The notes under the pieces are model-generated. The model did not search any database. It was not told where the DNA came from and saw only the letters and a program-made list of their open reading frames with translations. 5,487 bases of DNA, from positions 548,052-553,538 of the forward strand of contig NVWR01000002.1 in NCBI GenBank assembly GCA_002746275.1, written 5' to 3'. How positions within the stretch are numbered: the first letter of the stretch is position 1; every line of letters begins with the position of its first letter. Origin of the DNA: Rhodobiaceae bacterium. Lineage in GTDB: Bacteria; Pseudomonadota; Alphaproteobacteria; Parvibaculales; Parvibaculaceae. Below are positions 1-4,392 of the stretch, in pieces. A program made the position numbers and the translations under genes.

Positions 1-530
1 GCAACGGCCTTGTGCTCGGTTTCTTCGTAAGCATGCCAACGCCACATGGGTGCGAGAGCCGGATCGGCGCCCTCCAGAATGCGGGGATCGCGCAACAGGC
101 GGTCAGCCATGATTGCTGTGTAATGTTCGTAAGCGACGGTTGTATAGAGACCAACGATTGGGGGCAGCTCTTCTTCCAGCCGATCCTGATCTGCGGTCAG
201 GCGAGCTTCCATCAAGTCCAGATCATAACCACGCAAGCTGCACAGGTGCTCGTTGAACTTACGGTGCTCGCGGGTATGCAGCGCTTCTTGAACGGTGAAC
301 TTGCGAACTTCCACCAACAGCTTTTCGTCTGTCACCTGATCCTTGAATTTGGCAACGCTGTCGATGAAGTGCTTCTCCCCGACGGGGAAGAGAATAGACA
401 TGGCATTGAAGAACGCTGTCTTGAACGGGTCATCGCTGTGCCAGTTGCCGCCAAGGGCCGGTTCAAGGTCGAAGGTCACATTACGCGGGGTCATATCGAC
501 ACCGGCAGGCGTGGTGCTCGGAACAGTCAT
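1..530 (-). CDS. Predicted metal-dependent hydrolase, PF10118/COG3687-like (C-terminus outside window)
   Basis: This reading frame stays open from an ATG at 530 to the left edge, giving 176 complete codons and no stop, so the C-terminal part is missing. The start is supported by AAGGA six bases upstream and by a promoter further up. Recognisable family features are GEKHF (51-55), QEALHTREHRKF (81-92), AYEHYTA (133-139) and WRWHAYEETEHKAV (163-176), a helical, His/Glu-rich pattern typical of proteins annotated as predicted metal-dependent hydrolases of PF10118. No substrate is established for this family that I can name. The ordered residues E52, E82-x-x-H85, E135 and E170-x-x-H173 look like a ferritin-like di-metal site, which would fit a di-iron oxygenase-type enzyme as well as a hydrolase. 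There is no signal peptide, so it is probably cytoplasmic. It lies 150 bp downstream of a co-oriented TetR gene and is probably repressed through the palindromes at 585-617. Family assignment is fairly sure; the chemistry is not. Confidence 0.85.
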   Translation of the reverse strand, partial: MTVPSTTPAGVDMTPRNVTFDLEPALGGNWHSDDPFKTAFFNAMSILFPVGEKHFIDSVAKFKDQVTDEKLLVEVRKFTVQEALHTREHRKFNEHLCSLRGYDLDLMEARLTADQDRLEEELPPIVGLYTTVAYEHYTAIMADRLLRDPRILEGADPALAPMWRWHAYEETEHKAV

Positions 531-570
531 TTGATTTCCTTCAGAAGGGAAAGAGGGCCGACTTTTCTGA

Positions 571-598
571 AAGATAGGCATTTCGACATTAATGTCAA
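571..598 (-). promoter_or_regulatory. Sigma-70-type promoter for the metal hydrolase gene
   Basis: Read on the minus strand, a perfect -35 box TTGACA (598-593) is followed after 16 bases by a -10-like TATCTT (576-571). Transcription would start near 564, giving a leader of roughly 35 bases before the ATG at 530 and including the AAGGA ribosome binding site at 541-537. The -35 box shares the bases TGACA with the right half of the palindrome at 585-596, so a protein bound there would block RNA polymerase. Predicted by eye from consensus match and position. Confidence 0.6.
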
Positions 599-617
599 TA
601 TTATCGACATTAATGTC
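585..617. promoter_or_regulatory. Tandem palindromic operators, two copies of GACATTAATGTC
   Basis: Two identical perfect 12-bp palindromes lie at 585-596 and 606-617, separated by 9 bp, so their centres are 21 bp apart, about two helical turns. The identity extends to a 14-bp direct repeat (TCGACATTAATGTC at 583-596 and 604-617). The proximal copy overlaps the -35 box of the hydrolase promoter. Same-face palindromes over a promoter next to a TetR-family gene are the usual layout for a repressor binding as two dimers, so the adjacent regulator is the likely ligand. The binding itself is inferred. Confidence 0.72.
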
Positions 618-680
618 TATATCAGATGAACACTGCCGGGATGCCGACTGGATTTTGGGCCGAAATCAGCCGTTGGAGCC

Positions 681-1349
681 TCAGGTTTGGGGATCTGCCT
701 GACTTGACAGGATCTCTGATAGCCAGCGGACAAACTGGTTACGGAAGAAATCTTCCTCGAGGCCGAGGGCGTCCGGCAGGAACGTGTTGACGATGCCATG
801 GCCGAACACAGCGGAGATCACCAGGACAAGAATGGCGGATGCCTGTTCGCCAGGGTCCTTGAAGTGACCGGGGGCAATCAAATTTGTTGCGGCACGATGT
901 TCGCGGATCTGATGGGCAATCGACTGTCGCAGGTCGGTAATCAATCGCTTCACCTCCTGCCCTTCCTGCATATCCCAAAGTGAGGCGTCAGGCTTTGAGG
1001 CAACAAGCCAGGCGAAGAGCCGGGCATAACCGCTGTCACTGATGCGCTCGAAGACAAACCCAACAAGATCGTTGATATCGAACTCTTCGCCGTGGCGGGG
1101 CTGTAGTTTTTCCAACACCTCGCGCAGTACGATCTGTTGGACACGGGCGACCAGTGCGAGCTTGAGGGACTCGATGTCACCGAAATGGTGCAGCAGCGTG
1201 GAATGAGCCATGCCCGCCTGTTTAGCAATGGCGAGCAGGTTCAAGCCGCCGTGACCTTGTTCGAGCAGGACGGTCTCGGCAGCGCTCAAAATGTGGCGAC
1301 GAGCTTCTTCAGATGAACGTCGGATACGTTTGGGTTTTGTCTCGGCCAT
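681..1349 (-). CDS. TetR/AcrR-family transcriptional repressor
   Basis: This 222-residue protein has the normal TetR length. Residues 15-65 form the N-terminal DNA-binding domain: a helix from EARRHILSAAETVLLEQG (15-32), then the helix-turn-helix around LLAIAKQAGMAHSTLLHHFG (38-57), ending in the family's typical HHFGDIESL stretch. Residues 70-222 are the helical ligand-binding and dimerisation region, which is variable and gives no hint of the ligand. I chose the ATG at 1349 (MAETKPKR) over an in-frame TTG at 1406, because the family domain begins soon after it and the upstream extension is basic and featureless. A weak AGGA lies 13 bases upstream of this ATG. The gene is co-oriented with, and upstream of, the metal hydrolase; the paired palindromes in the 150-bp gap make that gene the likely target. 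Its own promoter lacks GACATTAATGTC and carries different palindromes, so autoregulation through the same site is not evident. Confidence 0.9.
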   Translation of the reverse strand: MAETKPKRIRRSSEEARRHILSAAETVLLEQGHGGLNLLAIAKQAGMAHSTLLHHFGDIESLKLALVARVQQIVLREVLEKLQPRHGEEFDINDLVGFVFERISDSGYARLFAWLVASKPDASLWDMQEGQEVKRLITDLRQSIAHQIREHRAATNLIAPGHFKDPGEQASAILVLVISAVFGHGIVNTFLPDALGLEEDFFRNQFVRWLSEILSSQADPQT

Positions 1350-1441
1350 TCGGGTGGCTTTATCCTGCTTCAAATGTGTCTTGTGCCTGCGGCGACTTCG
1401 TGGCAATGGCCAGTTGATCCAAGCCGTTCACAATTCATCTC

Positions 1442-1470
1442 TGCATACCGTGCAGCCCTCTTGTTCTCAA
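1442..1470 (-). promoter_or_regulatory. Candidate promoter of the TetR-family gene
   Basis: On the minus strand TTGAGA (1470-1465, five of six consensus bases) is followed after exactly 17 bases by TATGCA (1447-1442, three of six). Transcription would begin near 1435 and leave a leader of about 85 bases before the ATG at 1349. The -10 match is poor, so this rests mainly on the spacing, the -35 match and the palindromes that overlap it. Confidence 0.4.
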
Positions 1471-1488
1471 GAGGAATTGCAGCAATTC
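1457..1488. repeat. Two abutting perfect inverted repeats over the TetR gene promoter
   Basis: CCTCTTG (1457-1463) and CAAGAGG (1468-1474) are exact inverted repeats around a 4-base centre. They abut GAATTGC (1474-1480) and GCAATTC (1482-1488), exact inverted repeats around a single A. The first covers the predicted -35 box of the TetR gene, the second lies just upstream of it. They could be operators for another regulator or for the TetR protein itself, although they do not resemble GACATTAATGTC. There is no T-run next to them, so a terminator is unlikely. Confidence 0.5.
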
Positions 1489-1768
1489 GAGTAATGAGTA
1501 TGGCTTTATCGCCACCTTGGCCGCCGTTTTCATGTCTTGACGGCCTCCCTACAAACTCAACCGTTTAGTGGATCTTCATCGTCTAGCATTGTCCGTCATC
1601 GGAGTTTTTGAAACTGATTTCGGCAAGGCTTAGCGGAGCCGGCATACCAATCAATCAGGAAGCGCAAGACCCTTCTTGACTTTTGTTCTCCAAATGAATG
1701 ACTATTTTAGTTCAAGCGGTCTATGACGTGGGGCAGGGCCGCTTTAGTGTTTTAGTAAGGGGGGGGTG

Positions 1769-2206
1769 ATGACACAAGGTAGTGCAAAAAGAATTTCTGA
1801 TGCTCAGGCTGCCAGTAAACGACCAAATTCGGATGTGCTTTATGATCGAAGCCCCTCTATGGGACGCCAAAGACCATTTTTGTTTATAGCATTGCTTCTA
1901 GCAGTTCCTGTTTTCGGAATTGGTGTTCTTGCACTTGGCTACTGGTACATCAAAAATAGATCTCAGCGACTTACCATTTACCCTAACCGGGTGGTAAAGC
2001 GTTTGGGGATTGTTAGTAAGAACATTTGTGATGTTAGATCTAGAGACATTGCAGAATTCAATATAAACCAGACATTGTTCCAACGTATTATGGGGATTGC
2101 GGACATTGAAATTGGCACCGCGGCGACCGCTGAAATTGAGATCAGTATTGAAGGGATGCCCTTCCCCCAAAAGATACAAGAATTCGTCGAGTTAGGTCGC
2201 GGATAG
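1769..2206 (+). CDS. Small membrane protein with bacterial PH (bPH2-type) domain
   Basis: The 145-residue product has a polar N-terminus (1-35), one strongly hydrophobic segment (about 36-61, PFLFIALLLAVPVF onward) and then a C-terminal domain matching the bPH2/YdbS-like fold pattern. That pattern includes YWYIKNRSQRLTIYPNRVV (58-76), a strand-turn KRLGIVSKNICDVRSRDI (77-94), then LFQRIMGIADIEIGTA (103-118) and AEIEISIEGM (121-130). In the family the L-x-R-x-xGIADIEIGTA region is the most recognisable element. The protein is probably anchored in the inner membrane with the PH domain in the cytoplasm; what it binds is unknown. I chose ATG at 1769, with the AAGGGG run as Shine-Dalgarno; a GTG at 1766 is also possible but overlaps the G run. 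The gene stands alone, opposite in direction to its neighbours, and looks more AT-rich than them, which fits separate acquisition. Confidence 0.78.
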   Translation: MTQGSAKRISDAQAASKRPNSDVLYDRSPSMGRQRPFLFIALLLAVPVFGIGVLALGYWYIKNRSQRLTIYPNRVVKRLGIVSKNICDVRSRDIAEFNINQTLFQRIMGIADIEIGTAATAEIEISIEGMPFPQKIQEFVELGRG

Positions 2207-2279
2207 AGGAAAGTGGCATATCACGATACGTAGATCACCGTGACCACCCCTTTTTCGTTCTCGCCGTAATTGTTACTGG

Positions 2280-2296
2280 GGCTGTGTCACAAACTC
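2280..2296 (+). repeat. Left terminal inverted repeat of IS6-family element 1
   Basis: GGCTGTGTCACAAACTC matches the right end of the same element with one mismatch in 16 bases and also the ends of the decayed copy at 3607-4342 (GGCTCTGGCACAAACTC and GACTTTGTCACACACTC). The shared consensus is GGCTNTGTCACAAACTC. Confidence 0.8.
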
Positions 2297-2312
2297 AAAC
2301 TCCAAGCGCAGG

Positions 2313-2333
2313 AAGGCCCTTGCGGGCTTTCTT
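2313..2333 (+). terminator. Possible rho-independent terminator inside the IS6 left end
   Basis: AAGGCCC (2313-2319) and GGGCTTT (2324-2330) pair across a 4-base loop with one G-T pair, followed by CTT. It would face transcripts coming from the PH-domain gene and protect the IS from read-through. A weaker alternative for the same gene lies upstream: TCACG (2221-2225) and CGTGA (2239-2243), with five Ts at 2251-2255. Neither has a long T-run directly after the stem, so this is tentative. Confidence 0.35.
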
Positions 2334-2347
2334 ATGCCGCAGTTATC

Positions 2348-2387
2348 TCACGTCAAAACGCAAGTGCTTGATTACGTTTTGACGTGA
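2348..2387. repeat. 13-bp perfect inverted repeat spanning the transposase stop codon
   Basis: TCACGTCAAAACG (2348-2360) and CGTTTTGACGTGA (2375-2387) are exact inverted repeats separated by 14 bases. The spacer itself holds CAAG-TG-CTTG (2361-2370), so the transcript can form a long hairpin with a second short stem at its tip. The transposase stop TAA (2374-2372) lies in the spacer and the last codons (HVKT) form one arm. There is no T-run, so it is not a standard terminator; it could shield the 3' end of the mRNA or block read-through. Confidence 0.7.
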
Positions 2388-2785
2388 TGTTCGAGAGTTG
2401 GAGTCAGATGCCGTCGAGTATTGAAGTGATTGTAGAACGCTGCGTGAATAGATAGAAAGCGTTGAGCAGAACCAGCTGATCTGAAGCCTTGCATTGTCCG
2501 CTCTCGCTTTCGTATCCGAACATGAGACCCTTCTATTCGGTTATTCTTCCACTTGGCTTGATGGTGCTGCTCCACCAGCCCAAGCTTGTGAAACGCTGCA
2601 GCGCAGGCTTTCCATTTGTCCGTGATGATTGTCTTGGGAGCAATACCTTGGCTCTTGAGTAGTCTGCGCATGAGCTTCAGCGCTGCACGGGTATCCCTTT
2701 TCGATCGAACTAGGAAATCCAGAACCTCGCCATCTTGATCAATTGCTCGCCACAGATACATCCACCATCCACCGATGGAGGCCAC
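2372..2785 (-). pseudogene. IS6-family transposase, N-terminally truncated
   Basis: The open frame of 137 codons corresponds to the catalytic and C-terminal part of an IS6-family DDE transposase. It begins at the family's IGG-x-x-MYLWRAIDQDGEVLD segment (4-23), keeps the second catalytic Asp in ITDKWKACAAAF (54-65, D56) and the catalytic Glu in NNRIEGSH (81-88, E85), then RIRKRERTMQGFRS (90-103) and SAQRFLSIHAAFYNHFN (106-122). The N-terminal helix-turn-helix and the first catalytic Asp (in the W-H-x-D-E motif just before the IGG segment) are absent. The GTG at 2785 is only the first possible start after the deletion; no credible ribosome binding site precedes it. The product would be catalytically dead. 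The reading frame itself is clean, so the deletion may be fairly recent. Confidence 0.85.
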
Positions 2786-2796
2786 AGAAAGAGCTC

Positions 2797-2812
2797 AGTT
2801 TGTGACAAAGCC
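2797..2812 (-). repeat. Right terminal inverted repeat of IS6-family element 1
   Basis: Read on the minus strand this is GGCTTTGTCACAAACT, the partner of the repeat at 2280. It lies only 11 bases from the truncated transposase frame, which is how the internal deletion is recognised. Confidence 0.8.
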
Positions 2813-2820
2813 GGGATGAG

Positions 2821-2840
2821 CCCCGTAGGCCCTAACGGGG
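2821..2840. repeat. Short hairpin overlapping the end of the unknown cargo gene
   Basis: CCCCGT (2821-2826) and ACGGGG (2835-2840) pair perfectly across 8 bases. The stop codon of the 206-codon reading frame (2834-2832) lies in the loop. It may act as a weak or rho-assisted 3' end, but no T-run follows on the minus strand. Confidence 0.4.
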
Positions 2841-3452
2841 AACAGGTTCAACCAAAGCTTGGCCTTTGTTGACCACCTCCATGACGCCACCTCCAAGTTT
2901 TAAATCCATCATCAGCATGAGGTCGGCCAGATCCGCATACTGGATAGACGATCCGTGTCGCGCCTTCTCTGGCGTCTGACCAGGGGCACCATGAAGAGCA
3001 ACTCCCCAATTCTCGCTAAACGCGCTGCTTACGTTCGCGCCTGCTGAGACCGGCGTGATCCGCACATACTGGAACCCTTTCAGTACAGCAATCCGGCGGT
3101 TCATCGCGTGGCTCAGGACCTTACCCGCCATGTCCTCGGTCGGAAACGCCCTCTGATAAGCATTCCGGTAGCGGGTGTAGGCCACATGGACCCATACCTG
3201 CATTTCGCGGTGGAGGACCGCAGCCTCCTTCATTTCCCAAATTGGTAACCGATCGTCCCTGCATTGCCGCTCCTTGGTCGATACTAGGAATGCCTTGTTG
3301 GGTGTGCGCTTCGACAAAACTTGTACAATGTTGCCGATGTAGGTCGTGATAGCCTCTTCATTGACGGCGGCGACCGGCACATGTAGGCACTCGGGAAGGA
3401 CGTAACGGCGTAAGGCAACGTCTCTGGCAATTCGATCAATCTTGAGATTCAT
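2832..3452 (-). CDS. Unrecognised protein between two IS6-family remnants
   Basis: I do not recognise this 206-residue product. It is basic overall, has no signal peptide and no membrane segment, so it is probably cytoplasmic. Residues 85-105 (QVWVHVAYTRYRNAYQRAF) are rich in aromatics and Arg. Residues 112-147 (VLSHAMNRR, then GFQYVRITPVSAGAN, then SSAF) have H115, N118 and N140 in an order faintly like HNH nucleases, but the Asp usually before the His is Ser here, so this is only a hint. The tail holds ADLADLMLMMDLKLGGGV (173-190). I chose ATG at 3452 over a GTG at 3461; the only Shine-Dalgarno-like sequence is a weak GGTGA. No clear promoter is visible in 3453-3606. The gene has no stops or frameshift while the element to its right is heavily decayed, which suggests it has been kept by selection or came later. 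That it is a real gene is likely from length and ordinary amino-acid composition. Confidence 0.65.
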   Translation of the reverse strand: MNLKIDRIARDVALRRYVLPECLHVPVAAVNEEAITTYIGNIVQVLSKRTPNKAFLVSTKERQCRDDRLPIWEMKEAAVLHREMQVWVHVAYTRYRNAYQRAFPTEDMAGKVLSHAMNRRIAVLKGFQYVRITPVSAGANVSSAFSENWGVALHGAPGQTPEKARHGSSIQYADLADLMLMMDLKLGGGVMEVVNKGQALVEPVPR

Positions 3453-3575
3453 GCGCGTCACCGAAATTGAAGCAGAGCTCAGTGGTTCGCAATCACCTTA
3501 ACCTGCTTTTCGATGCGCTGCTCCTAGGGTAGTGATTCAGCTTTGCACATATCGCCCTAGCGCCCAGCTTCGTCG

Positions 3576-3587
3576 CCTGTTCCCCGT
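3576..3587 (-). repeat. 12-bp inverted copy of ACGGGGAACAGG flanking the cargo gene
   Basis: On the minus strand this reads ACGGGGAACAGG, identical to the plus-strand sequence at 2835-2846. The two copies lie at opposite ends of the 206-codon gene, one over its last codons and one about 125 bp before its start, in inverted orientation. The match does not extend further. It may be a relic of an insertion boundary or chance. Confidence 0.4.
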
Positions 3588-3606
3588 CAACGCTATTGGA
3601 ACAGTT

Positions 3607-3623
3607 GACTTTGTCACACACTC
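3607..3623 (+). repeat. Left terminal inverted repeat of decayed IS6 copy
   Basis: GACTTTGTCACACACTC differs from the shared consensus GGCTNTGTCACAAACTC at two positions. It sets the left boundary of the old element and immediately follows a GTCAAC/GTTGAC inverted pair (3586-3591 and 3604-3609). Confidence 0.6.
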
Positions 3624-3695
3624 GAGCTCCGAGCGCGGGAAGACATTCGAGGAGTCGCTCAGGTACCCATCTCATGCCACGCTTTCAACACTTGA

Positions 3696-4287
3696 TTGCG
3701 CCTGATGGAATACTCGGCGGTCGCGACAAGTCGACCTGAAGTATTGCCCGATCCGCTTTCGGATTCGAATTGGTGGCTCCCAAATACGATTAGGCTTCCA
3801 TTCAGTTTATTTGGTGGAGCCCGGCGAGCCCTCTAGGAATGCACAGTGCACAAGTTGAGCGTGCGGAGGCGCGAAGGGTTTTCGGCAACCTGTGAACAAT
3901 GGTGGAGCCAGACGGACGCTCCACCCGGCCAGTTTTTTCCAATAAATTCAATACCTTACGTCACTGGTGGAAGACCAATGTGTACCATGAATGTGTCCAA
4001 TATGCGAGACATAGACTAATGCAACAATCGCCCACCGATTGGGGCGTACTTTTTGTCCGGATGCCATTGAGGGTGAAGTGTGCCACGCAGTCTTCTCAAC
4101 CGCTTCGCCATCTGTGGCCCAAAGCGAGCAACCCACCTACGGATCGTTTCGTAAGAAACCTCAAAGCCTCGCTCTGCAAGCAGCTCTTTAACCTCACGCA
4201 AGCTGAAATTGAACCGACGTAAAGCCAGACTGTTTGCTGAACGTTTAAAGGAGGGAAGTAGAGGTTTGGATAACTGATCTGTGTCAT
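3696..4287 (-). pseudogene. IS6-family transposase remnant with frameshift and stops
   Basis: The N-terminus starts at an ATG at 4287 with MTQISYPNLYFPPLNVQQ followed by VWLY, the usual IS6-family opening. After about 4219 the homology moves to another frame: RRFNFSLREVKELLAERG, then FEVSYETIRRWVARFGPQMA, then RLRRLRGTLHPQWHPDK and IGG. The helix-turn-helix region is clear and D in WHPDK would be the first catalytic Asp. Past about 4016 the frame meets stops (TAG at 4015-4013) and similarity fades. It returns near the 3' end as WKPNRIWEPPIRIRKR (from 3800), matching WKNNRIEGSHVRIRKR of the first copy but with the catalytic Glu region altered, followed by a deletion before the degenerate end. 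The product cannot be functional. Confidence 0.78.
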
Positions 4288-4325
4288 CCAGCTGTCTTAA
4301 ACCCATAGAAATGACGAACGAGGCT

Positions 4326-4342
4326 GAGTTTGTGCCAGAGCC
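4326..4342 (-). repeat. Right terminal inverted repeat of decayed IS6 copy
   Basis: On the minus strand this reads GGCTCTGGCACAAACTC, one mismatch from the consensus of the other ends. It lies 55 bases upstream of the degenerate transposase start at 4287, a normal distance for the family, and 50 bases from the stop codon of the HlyD-family gene. Confidence 0.72.
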
Positions 4343-4392
4343 CTACCAAGTTCGCCCGTCCCCAGACTAACACTCGGCAGGTTGGATCAGTG

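Larger units (their letters stand above)
1350..1768. other. Intergenic region between divergent TetR and PH-domain genes
   Basis: About 420 bases hold no gene I can support; the short frames here lack family features and plausible ribosome binding sites. The left part contains the candidate TetR promoter and its palindromes. In the right part, TTGACT at 1676-1681 is a possible -35 box for the PH-domain gene, but no good -10 lies at the right distance (GACTAT at 1700-1705, spacer 18, three of six matches). The stretch just before 1769 repeats TTTAGT (1743-1748 and 1751-1756) and ends in eight Gs. Otherwise nothing stands out between about 1490 and 1670. Confidence 0.6.
2280..2812 (-). mobile_element. 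IS6-family insertion sequence, internally deleted (533 bp)
   Basis: The element is bounded by terminal inverted repeats: GGCTGTGTCACAAACTC entering from the left at 2280, and GGCTTTGTCACAAACTG on the minus strand entering from the right at 2812. These agree at 15 of the first 16 bases and resemble IS6-family ends (G-G-C-T/A-C-T-G-T type with CAAA). Inside is the C-terminal part of a transposase on the minus strand. IS6 elements are normally about 0.7-0.9 kb, so roughly 250 bp carrying the transposase N-terminus have been lost just inside the right end. The flanking octamers (2272-2279 gttactgg, 2813-2820 gggatgag) do not match, so no target duplication remains. It cannot move on its own but could be mobilised in trans because both ends survive. 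Confidence 0.82.
2280..4342. mobile_element. Putative IS6 pseudo-compound transposon, now immobile
   Basis: Two IS6-family copies in direct orientation enclose about 0.8 kb holding one reading frame. IS6-family elements are known to form such pseudo-compound transposons and to move intervening DNA as a circular unit by cointegration or by recombination between the two copies. Here both transposases are broken, the outer octamers (2272-2279 gttactgg and 4343-4350 ctaccaag) do not match, and the copies have decayed to different degrees, so they may have arrived separately. The unit is therefore an inference from layout. Confidence 0.4.
3607..4342 (-). mobile_element. Decayed IS6-family insertion sequence (about 736 bp)
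   Basis: The right end, GGCTCTGGCACAAACTC on the minus strand from 4342, and the left end, GACTTTGTCACACACTC from 3607, match the ends of the copy at 2280-2812. The bases after the left end (CGAGCTCCGAGCGCGGGAAG) also resemble those after the left end of that copy (CAAACTCCAAGCGCAGGAAG). Transposase homology in between runs on the minus strand from an N-terminal block near 4287 to a C-terminal block near 3700, in the right order, so I read this as one old element rather than two. It has stops, at least one frameshift and small deletions, and it lies in the same orientation as the first copy. No matching 8-bp flanks were found. Confidence 0.72.

Noticed and set aside
12..629. A 205-codon open frame on the + strand
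   Set aside because: It lies antisense to the metal hydrolase, whose conserved motifs, ribosome binding site and promoter are clear; the product shows no family features and it runs through the operator palindromes.
1350..1406. Upstream TTG start extending the TetR protein by 19 residues
   Set aside because: The extra residues are only a basic tail outside the family domain, and no Shine-Dalgarno supports the TTG; the ATG at 1349 gives a normal-length protein.
1291..1568. Two short + strand frames at the start of the intergenic gap
   Set aside because: They partly overlap the TetR gene in antisense, have unlike-protein composition and no ribosome binding site.
3493..3675. A 60-codon minus-strand frame crossing the left end of the decayed IS6 copy
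   Set aside because: It spans the element boundary, has no family features and no start signal; it is a chance frame.
3899..4222. A 107-codon + strand frame
   Set aside because: It is antisense to recognisable IS6 transposase remains and has no similarity to any family I know.
2272..4350. Target-site duplications flanking either IS6 copy or the composite unit
   Set aside because: The 8-bp flanks gttactgg, gggatgag, gaacagtt and ctaccaag do not match in any pairing.
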